Assembly: GCA_029556545.1 (NCBI GenBank)
Contig: JAKQEQ010000193.1
Location: 79,262 to 143,261 of the forward strand
Source: Candidatus Hydrogenedentota bacterium
Lineage (GTDB): Bacteria; Hydrogenedentota; Hydrogenedentia; Hydrogenedentales; JAGMZX01
Direction of reading: 5' to 3'
Length of the DNA: 64,000 nucleotides
This document shows, in pieces, positions 18,512 to 27,700 of this stretch (positions are counted from its first letter, which is position 1; every line of letters starts with the position of its first letter). The translations under genes and the position numbers were made by a program. Below the pieces are notes generated by a model, which saw only the letters and a program-made list of their open reading frames with translations, was not told the DNA's origin and made no database searches.

Positions 18512-19117
18512 CTACTCCGCGGGCGGCTCGGTGTGCTTGAAGTTGGCGGCGAGAACGCGGTCGTACTCCGCCGTGCACTCGAAGGCCTCCTGCGCCAGTC
18601 GATACCGCGTGGCGAAGGGCACGGCCCCATCGTGAGCGCGCATCTCGTGCATGATCCGCGGGTAGCGTTCCGGATTCACCACCACCGTCACGTAACGGTA
18701 GTTCTTTGCCGCCGAACGAATCATCGCGGCGCCGCCGATGTCCGTCTGTTCGAAGACCTCGTCCGGCGTCAACCGCGGATGCGCGACCGTCCCCTCAAGC
18801 GGATGCAGATTGGCCACCACCATGTCGATCCAGGCGAAGCCGTGCGCCTGTAACTGCTCGACATGGACCTTATTGTCCCGGACGCCCAGCAACCCGGCGT
18901 GCACCTTGTGATGCAGCGACTTCACCCGGCCGTCCATGAGTTCGGGAACGCCTGTGAATTCGGCGATGCTGATCGCCGGCAGCCCGGCCTCCTGCAGCGC
19001 CTTCAGGGTTCCGGACGTGCTGATCAGTTCGACCTCGAACTCCCGCAGAAGTCGCGCCAGCTCCACGAGCCCTGTCTTGTCATGACAACTAAGAATCGCG
19101 CGTCGTATCCGCTGCAT
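18512..19117 (-). CDS. purH: Stand-alone IMP cyclohydrolase (PurH N-terminal domain only)
   Basis: 201 residues, starting at ATG 19117 with GGAGG eight bases upstream. The MGS-like domain is complete: SCHDKTGLVELARLL, ISTSGTLKAL, FTGVPELMDGRVKSLHHKVHAGLLG, VANLHPLEGTV, TDIGGAAMIRSAAKN. This is the cyclohydrolase half of PurH, closing FAICAR to IMP. The AICAR formyltransferase half (about 320 residues) is absent: the frame ends with a stop and PurD follows. The formyl transfer must therefore be done by a separately encoded protein. Confidence 0.92.
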   Translation of the reverse strand: MQRIRRAILSCHDKTGLVELARLLREFEVELISTSGTLKALQEAGLPAISIAEFTGVPELMDGRVKSLHHKVHAGLLGVRDNKVHVEQLQAHGFAWIDMVVANLHPLEGTVAHPRLTPDEVFEQTDIGGAAMIRSAAKNYRYVTVVVNPERYPRIMHEMRAHDGAVPFATRYRLAQEAFECTAEYDRVLAANFKHTEPPAE

Positions 19118-19198
19118 ACCCCATGCCTCCACTCGAAAAGGGAACGGCATGATACGTGATCCAAGGGTAAATGTCGAGTCTAAGCCCGGCCGCCATTG

Positions 19199-19852
19199 TC
19201 AGCCTGTGGCGGAATAAAGACTCTTGAGTTGCGAAGCCGGCGCCTCCGTGTATTGTGCGCCGTTGAGAAAGAGGTCCACGAGACCCTCGGCCAATTCCGG
19301 CGTGAGCTGGATATCCGGCCGATTGGACTTCGCCATAATATGCATTTCCATAATACCGATGAACACGAGCGCCAAGCTCTGGGCGTCCCCGCCAGACAAC
19401 TCATTGCGGTCCAGACCCTCCCGCATGATTTCCTCGATGAGCTTGAAGCGCTTGCGACCCAGCCGGTTCCGGTCGAGCGGCGGACCCTGGGCGGGCGGCG
19501 AGAAAAACACCTGAAGGATCAGCTGCACGACCTGCAACTGCTCTTCCGCCATCTTGAACGCCGAGACCATGATGGCCTTGAGCCGTTCACGGGTGCCGGG
19601 GACTTGCCGAATGACCTCCCGGACCTGTCCCACGTATTCCGCGAATTTCATCTCGACGAGCCGCCGAAACAGGTCTTCTTTGTTCTCGAAGTAGTAATAG
19701 AGGACCGGCCGAGTCACCCCCGCGCTTTCAATAATCTCGCGGATACTGGTACCGGCATACCCCTTGTCCGAGAAATGCTGCAAGGCGCTCTCGAGCAGCT
19801 TGATTTCGGCGACATTGGGAGCGCCATCGGAATTCGCCACGCCACGGGTCAT
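19199..19852 (-). CDS. TetR/AcrR family transcriptional regulator
   Basis: 217 residues from ATG 19852, with AGGAG upstream. The N-terminal helix-turn-helix reads ALQHFSDKGYAGTSIREIIESAGVTRPVLYYYFENKEDLF, typical of the AcrR type. The C-terminal ligand domain is helical with no recognisable ligand signature. A palindromic site overlaps its promoter, so self-repression is likely. Target genes are not evident; the gene lies just upstream of the purine pair on the same strand but with its own terminator-length gap. Confidence 0.85.
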   Translation of the reverse strand: MTRGVANSDGAPNVAEIKLLESALQHFSDKGYAGTSIREIIESAGVTRPVLYYYFENKEDLFRRLVEMKFAEYVGQVREVIRQVPGTRERLKAIMVSAFKMAEEQLQVVQLILQVFFSPPAQGPPLDRNRLGRKRFKLIEEIMREGLDRNELSGGDAQSLALVFIGIMEMHIMAKSNRPDIQLTPELAEGLVDLFLNGAQYTEAPASQLKSLYSATG

Positions 19853-19864
19853 GCACCGCTCCTG

Positions 19865-19890
19865 ATTATACCTACCGTTCGTTAGGGTAG
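19865..19890 (-). promoter_or_regulatory. Promoter -10 box and putative TetR operator
   Basis: On the minus strand TATAAT (19865-19870) sits 12 bases before the start codon region. Directly upstream lies the imperfect palindrome cctaccgttcgttagggtag (19871-19890), whose centre matches the ACCGnnCGGT style of TetR-family operators. Confidence 0.45.
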
Positions 19891-19980
19891 CGCGCATTCT
19901 AACCCAACCCCCGACATTTTGCAAACGCCACGCCGCGCCAACTCGCTACGCAGAGCCGGACCGCCGCCCGGGAGCCCCGC

Positions 19981-22047
19981 TCAGGACAGGAAATCGAGGC
20001 CGGCCAAGTCGTGCCCCTGCGCCGCCAACATCTCGATGAGTCCGGCAACTTCCTGCGGCATTTTCGCCTTGTTCGCCAGAAACTGCAAGAGGAGGACCGC
20101 GTCGAAGGGCAGGTCCGCCCCTTCCGCCACGCCCATAAGCCGGACGCGCTCCTCTTCGGTAAAATTGGCGAACTCCATGCGGATGTAGGTTGCCGCGGCC
20201 TTCCTAGCTATGATGGCGGCTTCCTCATCGCCGAGCGATCCAAGCAACACCCTGTAATCCTCGGGAATCGGCGCGAGGGCGCGGGCGAGCTTCGCGAAGG
20301 CCGTAAGCCCGGTCGAGGTCCTTTCCCACTGCGCGCGGATGGCCGTTTTCTCGGCGGCCCCCCGCGCGACCGCGCTCCGGAACGCCGCCTCGAACTGCAT
20401 CAATTCCGGGATGTCGCGCCAGAGTTCTCCGTCGTTCTCCGTGACAAGGTAGCGTTCCCCAAACCACATGGTCATAAGCGGCCCGAAATAGGCCATGCGC
20501 GACTCGGGGGTCGCGGCGAAGAACTCGCGCGCCGTCGGCTGCATACCAAGACTGTCGTTGCCGCCAGTCACGATGAACGTGTGGTCCGCGCCCTGCATCA
20601 AGGCCTTGACGCGCAGCAGCAGGGCCGTTTGCGCGGCAGGCGCGGCGGGAATCACCAGCAAGACGGTCCGGTCCACGTACACTTCCTGGAGCAAGATCTC
20701 CTCGGGCACAAGACCCTCAAGCAACGTCGGCGGCGTGGGCAGGATTCGGGCGTTCAAGGCCAACGCGACTTCTGTCTTCGGAAGGCCGCCCTCCAGCGCG
20801 CGCAGCGCTGTTTCCGCGAGTTCGCGTCCCCCCTCTTGCTCGCCTTGAGCGAAGTTCGGCTTGACATCGCCTGCGGCCCCGTTCAGAAACAGGACCGCTG
20901 TATCCTCACCGCCCTGTGTCCGCAACGATTCCGACAGCGCGGCAAGCGTCGCGCGGCCTGCCTGCGGCGCGCCGCCCAGCGATACGGGCGGATAGAGCGC
21001 GTAGTTGACCAACCAGGCTAGAGGGACTCCTGTCTCGGTGTCGATGCGGGCCACGGAGAGCGTCGAGTCAAGGGAAGCGTCCAGACCGAGCCGGCTTACG
21101 TGAAACTGCGACGCCTCCTGCTCACCGAATACGACTTGGGCATTCTGCACTGATGTGTCCGCCCGAATGATCGCGTCGCTGATCGCCTCGACCGCCCGCG
21201 CCGCGCGTTGAGCGTCATAGGCGCCGAAAAGCGCGCGGTCGATGGCGCCCTCGAACACCCCGGCCTCGGCCCCGGTGTATCGACCTGTCGCGCACAAGAC
21301 CAGCCCGTCCGGCGACAGCCGCGCGTCGCCCTCGCGCAGTCTGTCGATCACGCGTTCTCGGAGCGCATGGTCCACCGCCGCCATATCCACAGCCACCAAC
21401 GCCACCGCCGTGTCGCTGGCGCGCAAGACCAGGACCTGAACCTCGGCGTCGCCCCCGGGCGCGTCAAGGGACCCGCGCGCCACGCCCGCAAACAACGGGG
21501 CGGGCGGCGGCAACGATTCCAGCCCTACGCCGGGCGCGATCACAGGCTCCAGCTTCGGCTCAGGTACTGGCTCAGGTACTGGCTCAGGTTCCGGCTCGGG
21601 CTCGGGCTCGGGAACTGGCTCAGGCTCCGGTATCGGCTCGGGCTCGGGCTCGGGAACTGGCTCAGGCTCCGGTATCGGCTCGGGCTCGGGCGCGAGTTCG
21701 GGAACTGGCTCAGGCTCCGGTATCGGCTCGGGCTCGGGTTCGGGAACTGGCTCAGGCTCCGGTATCGGCTCGGGCTCGGGAACTGGCTCAGGTTCCAATA
21801 TCGGCGGCGGCGACGGCGGTGCTTCGGGCAATGGACCGTCCCCGAACACGACGTCATTAGGCCCTAAGCGGTCCTTCGAGATACTGACGGCCTTGCCGTC
21901 CGGGGCGATGAAGTAATAGCGCGTGGGCGATTCCTTGAGTTTGACGTCCGTATAGCGCACCCCGTCCACGATGATCGAGTCCGCATGCGATACAATTGTC
22001 ACAGTGACGCCAATCAGCATACCCAGTAGCAGGCCGCAATTACGCAT
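19981..22047 (-). CDS. Secreted ceramidase-like protein with Pro-Glu linker
   Basis: 688 residues from ATG 22047 (GGAGGAGAAGGG upstream). Order of parts: signal peptide ([19 protein letters not shown]), a small SH3/SHD1-like segment ([35 protein letters not shown]), a [11 protein letters not shown] linker of about 100 residues, then a catalytic-type domain with [11 protein letters not shown] at its start, the [15 protein letters not shown] region, and [14 protein letters not shown]. The latter motifs fit the neutral/alkaline ceramidase N-terminal fold (zinc amidase), but key metal His residues are not clear, so activity is uncertain. Periplasmic or surface location. Confidence 0.6.
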   Translation of the reverse strand: MRNCGLLLGMLIGVTVTIVSHADSIIVDGVRYTDVKLKESPTRYYFIAPDGKAVSISKDRLGPNDVVFGDGPLPEAPPSPPPILEPEPVPEPEPIPEPEPVPEPEPEPIPEPEPVPELAPEPEPIPEPEPVPEPEPEPIPEPEPVPEPEPEPEPEPVPEPVPEPKLEPVIAPGVGLESLPPPAPLFAGVARGSLDAPGGDAEVQVLVLRASDTAVALVAVDMAAVDHALRERVIDRLREGDARLSPDGLVLCATGRYTGAEAGVFEGAIDRALFGAYDAQRAARAVEAISDAIIRADTSVQNAQVVFGEQEASQFHVSRLGLDASLDSTLSVARIDTETGVPLAWLVNYALYPPVSLGGAPQAGRATLAALSESLRTQGGEDTAVLFLNGAAGDVKPNFAQGEQEGGRELAETALRALEGGLPKTEVALALNARILPTPPTLLEGLVPEEILLQEVYVDRTVLLVIPAAPAAQTALLLRVKALMQGADHTFIVTGGNDSLGMQPTAREFFAATPESRMAYFGPLMTMWFGERYLVTENDGELWRDIPELMQFEAAFRSAVARGAAEKTAIRAQWERTSTGLTAFAKLARALAPIPEDYRVLLGSLGDEEAAIIARKAAATYIRMEFANFTEEERVRLMGVAEGADLPFDAVLLLQFLANKAKMPQEVAGLIEMLAAQGHDLAGLDFLS
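21541..21805. repeat. In-gene repeats encoding the PE/PV-rich linker
   Basis: Nested 6- and 18-base units of ggctcgggctcgggaactggct type, several near-identical copies in tandem. They are in frame with the ceramidase-like gene and encode [11 protein letters not shown], so copy-number change would alter linker length without frameshift. Confidence 0.85.
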
Positions 22048-22206
22048 AGCCCTTCTCCTCCGCGACGGCGCTCCCCGCCGGAATCCGTAAGACCGGTTGC
22101 CGCGCCCCGACCGCAAGCATAGGACGCCTCGCGCCGGAGATCAATCCGTTCCGCGCCAAGCGCCATGCCGATTGCGGCCGCTCCACGAATCTCGCTCCAC
22201 GTCTCT

Positions 22207-23157
22207 TCACGGCATGAGGCATTTCCGCGCCCAGGCGATCATGGTTTCGATGTTCAAGTACGCCTCGTGCCCGTTGAACGGGAAGTGATCGAGCTGCTTT
22301 TCCGCAGTGCGGATACGATTGTAGGCGCTGTAGATGCTCGAGGGCACGCAAATCATGTCCTGCAATCCCACGCTTATCAACGTGGGGCACTGGATGCGCT
22401 CGGTCATGTTGTTGAGTTCGACGTAGCTCAAGGTGCGGAACGCGGTCTCGATGCGTTCCGGGTAGATTCTGAAGTACTGGATCAGTTCGGTCCAAGGCGC
22501 TTCGTTCGTGATTTCGAGCGTGCGCCGGAAATGGCAGAACCCCGGCACCTCAGCCATGCACATCTTCAGGCGCCGGTCCAGGCATGCCGCCGCCAAGGTC
22601 AGCCCGCCGCCCTGACTGCATCCCGTCGCGCCGATACGGTCAGGCTGCACTTCGTCGCGCGTGCATGCGAAGTCGATGGTGCGTATCGTGTCCACATACG
22701 CGCGAGTGAAATAGTGCCTTTCCGGGTCGAGCAACCCGCTGGTCATCCAGCCGCCAGTGCGGCCCTCCGGGTAGTACGCGGTGTCAGTGCTCTCGCCGGA
22801 CTGGCCGCGCACGTCGATGGCGATGCAGGTGAAGCCTTGCAGCGCCCACAGGAGATAATTCGCCACCTTGACCTTGTTGCCGCTGTAGCCGTGGAAGAAT
22901 AGCAGCGTGGGTCTGGGGCGCCGCTGCCGGGGCGTAATCAGCCACCCGACGATTCGCCCGCCGTCGAAGGCGTCAAAAGAGATCTTCTCGACGTGGACGT
23001 CCGGGACGCTGTATGCGACGGACTCGCCGTCTCCGTTCAAGGGCTGGGCGCTGCTTCGCGCCAGCATGCGTTCCCAGAAGGCATCGAAATCGGCTTCGCG
23101 CGATTGCGGCAGCAGGCAGGTCTTGAGTTGATCGAGGGGCATGTCAAAGAGGAACAT
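22207..23157 (-). CDS. Acetyl xylan esterase / cephalosporin-C deacetylase family (CE7)
   Basis: 316 residues from ATG 23157 (GGGAG nine bases upstream). CE7 motifs occur in order: LLFFHGYSGNK, IDVRGQSGES (RGQ), GCSQGGGLTLAAA (Ser nucleophile), a late D in SVGLQDMICVP, and NGHEAYL (His-Glu). These enzymes deacetylate small acetylated xylo-oligosaccharides in the cytoplasm. No signal peptide. The neighbouring genes do not form an obvious xylan locus. Confidence 0.9.
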   Translation of the reverse strand: MFLFDMPLDQLKTCLLPQSREADFDAFWERMLARSSAQPLNGDGESVAYSVPDVHVEKISFDAFDGGRIVGWLITPRQRRPRPTLLFFHGYSGNKVKVANYLLWALQGFTCIAIDVRGQSGESTDTAYYPEGRTGGWMTSGLLDPERHYFTRAYVDTIRTIDFACTRDEVQPDRIGATGCSQGGGLTLAAACLDRRLKMCMAEVPGFCHFRRTLEITNEAPWTELIQYFRIYPERIETAFRTLSYVELNNMTERIQCPTLISVGLQDMICVPSSIYSAYNRIRTAEKQLDHFPFNGHEAYLNIETMIAWARKCLMP

Positions 23158-23272
23158 GAGCGGCATCTCCCAACGTAGCGCGATCGGGCGCACTTGCCCG
23201 TGATTCAGACAAGTGTACTCAAGGCGCGCCCGTGCGAATCAAGGAAGGCGGTCTTCGAAATCATGCGACCGA

Positions 23273-24010
23273 TCACGAGGCCGTGTCGATGGAACGCAGC
23301 ACCACGCCCCATCGGTTGCGCGCGACGGCCCGGACGACACTCTCTGTCACGTCGATGCGCGCGCAGAACACGATATCCCCTTCCTGGCCCGAGCGGCGCA
23401 ATAAGTCCGCGTGGGCCGCGCCCTCGAACAGCGTCTGAATTCCTTCATCGAGAATTCGTTCCCGCCAGTAGCGGAACAGCGCGCGACCTTCGCCTAGTTC
23501 GGGTTCGCCGCGTTGCATGGCGATGGCCACGGCGGCCGACAAGTCCTCCTGCGCGTTGAACTGGGGGTTGCCCACGCGGCCCGCGGGGATGAGCACGACG
23601 TCGCTCCCGTGGCCCGCGGCGGCGTTGCCCACAGCCGTGGCGTTGATGGTTGTGCCCATGTACAACGCCGGACATCCCCAGCAGGCCAGCAATCGGCCCG
23701 TGCCCGAGGTCGTCGTGAAGATGACGCGCCGGCCTCGGACAATCTCGGAGCGCAATGGGCTGTTGCCGAGGTCGAAACCCTCGGGCGGCACTGTGCGCCG
23801 CTCACCCGCAAGCAGCGCGTCCGGGTAGTCCGCCGCCTTGGCCTGGCGCGCGTCCTCGACTTCGAGCACCGATATGATCTCCGTCGCGCCGTGCTGACCC
23901 ATCATCGTGGCCGTCGCGCTCGCGCGCAATGCGTCCACAATTACGGCGACATGGCCGTGCTGCACCGCGAACTCGCAGCCCTCTTCACCTTCTATGATGT
24001 GCCAGTACAT
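23273..24010 (-). CDS. comB: 2-phosphosulfolactate phosphatase
   Basis: 245 residues. VIVDALRASATATMM at the N-terminus, LLAGERRTVPPEGFDLGNSP in the middle and VVLIPAGRVG followed by NPQFNAQEDLSAA are family signatures of ComB, which hydrolyses phosphosulfolactate in coenzyme M synthesis. Many bacteria that do not make coenzyme M carry homologues, so the physiological substrate may be sulfolactate or another organosulfonate. No Shine-Dalgarno sequence is visible; the ATG follows directly on a CCCTAAA repeat. Confidence 0.85.
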   Translation of the reverse strand: MYWHIIEGEEGCEFAVQHGHVAVIVDALRASATATMMGQHGATEIISVLEVEDARQAKAADYPDALLAGERRTVPPEGFDLGNSPLRSEIVRGRRVIFTTTSGTGRLLACWGCPALYMGTTINATAVGNAAAGHGSDVVLIPAGRVGNPQFNAQEDLSAAVAIAMQRGEPELGEGRALFRYWRERILDEGIQTLFEGAAHADLLRRSGQEGDIVFCARIDVTESVVRAVARNRWGVVLRSIDTAS

Positions 24011-24038
24011 AGGGTCTAGGGTTTAGGGTTTAGGGTTC
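24011..24038. repeat. Heptamer repeat abutting the comB start codon
   Basis: Four agggtyt/agggttc units in tandem; on the coding strand CCCTAAA-type repeats run straight into the comB ATG. A small inverted repeat (ccctc/gaggg) follows at 24045-24059. Confidence 0.85.
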
Positions 24039-24084
24039 AAGGTTCCCTCTTCCCGAGGGAGAGGTGCGGGATGCGGGTTTGGTA

Positions 24085-25089
24085 TCAGGTATCGGGCCAT
24101 CCCATCCGCTCCAGCACGTTGCCCACAATCAACCGCCCGTGCTCGCGACTATTCTCGACGAAGACCACGTTCGACTCGCAGCCCGCGCAGAGCGTTCCGG
24201 CGACATAAAGGCCCGGCACCGTCGATTCGAGACACTCCGTGAGCACCGGCTTGCCCGTCGCCGGGTCCACGACCGCGCCCGCCGCATCGAGGAGGGACGT
24301 GTCGGGCTCGTAGCCGGTCATGGCGAGCACAAAGTCGTTCGCAATGACGATTTCCTTTCCCGAGGCGTCCCGCAGCACCACCTCATCCGGGCGAATCGCG
24401 ACCACCTCGACGCTCCGGTAACAGACAATCGCACCCTCCCGGATACGGTTCTCGATGTCCGGCTCGATCCAGTACTTGGTCTCGAAACGATCCCCACGCA
24501 TCGCCACGGTCACCCGAGCGCCATACCGGTAGAGCTCGAGGGCTACCTCAGCGGCGGAAGAGCCCGCGCCCACAACCAGCATGTCCTGATCGGCGTAGAA
24601 ATGAGGCTCCGTGAAGCAGTGGCTGACCTTCGGGAGGTCCTCGCCGGGCACGCCGAGCGGGCGGGGGGTGTCATAGAATCCCGTCGCCACGACGACTTGC
24701 CGCGCGCGCCAGACACGCCCGCGACCGTACATGTCCTTCGCCTCGACGCGAAACAGGCCGTCCAGCGGGATGATGCGGGTGACCTCGTGGTACGTGACGA
24801 CTTCGAGTCCGAAATACCGCACGAAAGCCTGGCAGTACTTCAGGTATTCCCGCCGCGTGGGATTCTTGTCTTCCGCGAGCAGCGGGAACCCCGCCAGTTC
24901 GAGCTTGTCCGTGGTCGAGAACCAGTGCATGTAGGTCGGATGCTGGAGCAGCGCCGCCGCGACCGGCCCCTTATCGATGGCGATCGCTCGCAATCCGTGC
25001 TGTTTCGCTTCGTGCAGAATGCCGAGCCCCGCCGGACCGGAACCGACCACGCCAATGTCGAGAATCTCCGCTGTTCTGGGATGCCTCAT
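24085..25089 (-). CDS. ypdA: YpdA-like FAD/NAD(P)-dependent disulfide reductase
   Basis: 334 residues from ATG 25089 (GGAGG upstream). FAD-binding GVVGSGPAGLG (about residue 13), TYMHWFSTTDKLELAGFPLL near the flavin, VATGFYDTPRPLGVPGE, NAD(P)-binding VVGAGSSAAEVALEL, and C-terminal CAGCESNVVFVENSREHG. The layout matches YpdA (Bdr), which reduces bacillithiol disulfide, rather than thioredoxin reductase, since the CxxC pair in the usual position is missing. Whether this organism makes bacillithiol is not shown here. Upstream of comB by 74 bases on the same strand. Confidence 0.82.
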   Translation of the reverse strand: MRHPRTAEILDIGVVGSGPAGLGILHEAKQHGLRAIAIDKGPVAAALLQHPTYMHWFSTTDKLELAGFPLLAEDKNPTRREYLKYCQAFVRYFGLEVVTYHEVTRIIPLDGLFRVEAKDMYGRGRVWRARQVVVATGFYDTPRPLGVPGEDLPKVSHCFTEPHFYADQDMLVVGAGSSAAEVALELYRYGARVTVAMRGDRFETKYWIEPDIENRIREGAIVCYRSVEVVAIRPDEVVLRDASGKEIVIANDFVLAMTGYEPDTSLLDAAGAVVDPATGKPVLTECLESTVPGLYVAGTLCAGCESNVVFVENSREHGRLIVGNVLERMGWPDT

Positions 25090-25264
25090 GCGTCCCGCCC
25101 TCCAGTCGGCGGATTCTACCATAAGCCGCTTGCGTGGGCGCACGACGAGTCAATTCCTACTTGCCGGCCGTGCCCATCGAGACGGCCCCCGACAGGCACG
25201 TCCTATTTGTCTGCGGCAGCGCACGCGTCTTCGCGCGCACTGAGATCCTCGTCCTCGACGTGAT

Positions 25265-25582
25265 GTGGACCTGGGCGTCGCCGGCAGGCTCTCGCCAAGC
25301 GCCCCGGTCCATCAAGTGCTTGCCGGGCTTCAGCCTGGTGACTCACTCGAACTCGCGCGGAAGAATGGTCGCTGGATCCTCGAAAAAGGCGGCCAGACTG
25401 TTGGCCGCCTCGCGAGTCGATACACCCTGCCTCAGGGAATGCGCTGTATCGACGCCCGAGTCCATGCCGTGCTTGTACGATTCCGCCAAGACGGGGACCA
25501 AGCGTATGCCGATACCATACGGTGTGATCGTTGGGAAGTCGTTCTCCCGGAACTCGTCTTTGCTCCCAATGACGGCTCCTGA
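25265..25582 (+). pseudogene. Possible helicase C-terminal fragment
   Basis: A 105-residue frame with LQPGDSLELARKNGRWILE, VGRLASRYTLPQGMRC and CDRWEVVLPELVF. The pattern recalls C-terminal tails of bacterial RecQ-like helicases as I remember them. No helicase core lies upstream, and the preceding sequence does not continue the fold in the same frame. It stands beside an integration junction and is probably a leftover. A small independent gene cannot be excluded. Confidence 0.35.
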
Positions 25583-25700
25583 CTCTTCACGGTGGTGTTC
25601 AACGGCCGAGCCCGTTCATGCATCCAATGACCGCATAGTCCCACGAACCCGCCGAATGCGGAAGACGGCCTTCACCGGGTCGATTAACCATTTTGGGCAC

Positions 25701-25732
25701 AAAAAAAGAGGACTTACGTCGCCGTAAGTCCT
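25701..25732 (-). terminator. Rho-independent terminator of tRNA-Met
   Basis: On the minus strand, a perfect 10-base-pair stem (arms 25709-25718 and 25723-25732, four-base loop) is followed by a seven-T run. It lies 11 bases after the tRNA CCA end. Confidence 0.9.
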
Positions 25733-25743
25733 TTGATACCAAT

Positions 25744-25788
<45 letters not shown>

Positions 25789-26370
25789 CACACTCGAGGG
25801 GAGTTGTCTTAACCTATTGGTTCGTCAGAAGTTGCAGCAATAGCAACTATTTAGCTCCACGAGCTCGTGAAGTACATGTTGAACATTTGGAACATGTTTT
25901 TCAAATTCTAGGGTACAGTTTAGGGTACACAACCGCGCTATGCTTGCCATACACCTGGAGGGAAAAGACGTATTGCGCAGCCAACCTCGCTCCGTCGCGT
26001 GATCCTGGGGGTTCTTTATTGTAGCCGTCGTGGTATACCAAGTGTTTTCAGGCCTTCGAGCCGGTTTGGCTCTAAGGAAGGATATGGTATGGATCGCCTC
26101 TCCTTCTCTCTCGTTGCATTGGTTCTGCAGCGGTTTCAGCCTCGACATAACACCCGACTTTGACTCCAGAAAGCGGAGAGTCGAATACTGCGCATACTGC
26201 GTTCGCAAATTGACGCGAGTCTTGCCACACCAACTCCGAATGAGAAAGCGGTATAACTTCGGCTTGGTGTGTTGCTGGGTTGTGATGTGAGCCGTCAAGT
26301 TCGGCACGATACTAAGCCTTCAGTAGACCCAATGGCAGCATTTTCTGAGAGCTTCAACCATCAATGAACT
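25789..26370. other. Non-coding junction zone, possible decayed integrase tail
   Basis: No intact gene. On the minus strand 25909-25930 reads as CTLNCTL in one frame, a tail-like motif also seen near 52800. A palindrome tggtatacca is at 26031-26040. Overlapping frames have no plausible composition. Confidence 0.35.
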
Positions 26371-27501
26371 CTACACAGCTGATGCAGAAAGTTCAATGTT
26401 TTCAGTGCGGATGAATATTTGCGAGGCACAGCCGATCTTCACAGTGGCTTCAGCTTCAGATAACCGGCTGCCCAAGTCCGCGACGACTTCGTTCACGACC
26501 TCGGTCAAATCGACTTGCTCCAACTCCACGGGGTCCCTCCCGACCCGCGAGTACTCGAGCACGCGGTGAACCAGCCTCTGCATTCGGTGGGCACTGTCCA
26601 GCGCATTATCGAGAAAGAACCGCGCAAACTCGTCGAGATGTTCCTGGGACTCTTCGGCGTCCCGTGCGCGAATTTCCTCGATGTAGCCGGTGATGGTCTG
26701 CAGCGGGGCCTGCAGGTCGTGCGAAACAACGCAGGCAAATCGTTCTAGATCCTGGTTACTGCGCTCGAGTTCTTCGGTCCGCGTGCGGACCCGGTCCTCG
26801 AGTATATCGTGCGCTTTCTCCAACGCCTGCTGTGTCCGCTGCCGACGGACCACTTCCCCCCGCAGCCGTTTGTTCACGCGTGAGAGATGGATCCCCAACA
26901 TAATCCCAGCAGATCCGACCAGCACACCGGCGAAAAGCTCCCATAGGATGGACGTGGCACTCCTGAGTCCTGAATGCTGGGTGAGCAACTTGACAGATTG
27001 GTTCGCGGCGAGATGGGTCTCGTTCTTGAGCGCCTGGAGGTCCAGGAGTTTGCCCCTGTATTCGCTGTCCGATTGTGGGATCTGAAGAAAGGCATCTGCT
27101 AGCGCGGCCGAACGGCGAAACAGCGCGCCTTGCCTCGTCAGGCTTTGCCGGATCTCGTCATTTGCGGTTGGCGACAGCCGGGCCAACTCGCCGGTTTCGA
27201 GGTTCACAACCACGTCGCCTCCGTGTGTCAGCGCGCGTAGTGAATGGACGAAGATGCGGCGGGTCGAAGCATAGTCCGCCTCGAATCCCTGGCAAGCCAA
27301 TAGAACTTCCTGAAGATGCCGCTGGTTCAGCATCCGTTGGCGGCCTGCGATATCGAGGGCGATGGCGACGCTTTGCTGTGTGCGAAGAACCAGCATAGTG
27401 TGGGACAGGACGGTGACGATGGCGACAACGGACACGACCAGAAGGATCAGAACGCCCCTGCCGTCCTTGACCAGGCCCCGGTATATTGTCTGAGTTGACA
27501 T
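26371..27501 (-). pseudogene. Sensor histidine kinase lacking its ATPase domain
   Basis: 376 residues. First transmembrane helix near 15-38; periplasmic PilJ/NarX-type sensor with DIAGRQRMLNQRH; second helix about 188-207; coiled coil LEDRVRTRTEELERSNQDLERF; then the HisKA motif VVSHDLQAPLQTI with the phosphoacceptor His. The protein stops at about where the HATPase_c domain should begin, so it cannot autophosphorylate by itself. Truncation next to the integration junction suggests a recombination scar. It could still serve as a sensor partner if another kinase phosphorylates it. Confidence 0.8.
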
Positions 27502-27700
27502 GTTTCGCTCAAGCTACCCGCGCAACAACAAGCGTCTGATAGTGTTCATACGGACGAAGGCCCCAGCCAATGCTTTGAGTTCCGCCAGAAGCTTGGATGC
27601 CCTGCTGTTCTATGTAATCACAGTAAGAATCCCCTTCATTCGCAAGGCTAAATGATAGCGCCGGATCTCAAGATGACTTCTCCGGATGGAAGATTCGAAT

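Noticed and set aside
26031-26040. Palindrome tggtatacca as another Rrf2 site
   Set aside because: Half-sites match but spacing differs and no gene starts nearby.
25825-26307. 160-residue minus-strand frame next to the tRNA remnant
   Set aside because: Looks non-coding apart from the short CTLNCTL motif; no domain, odd composition.
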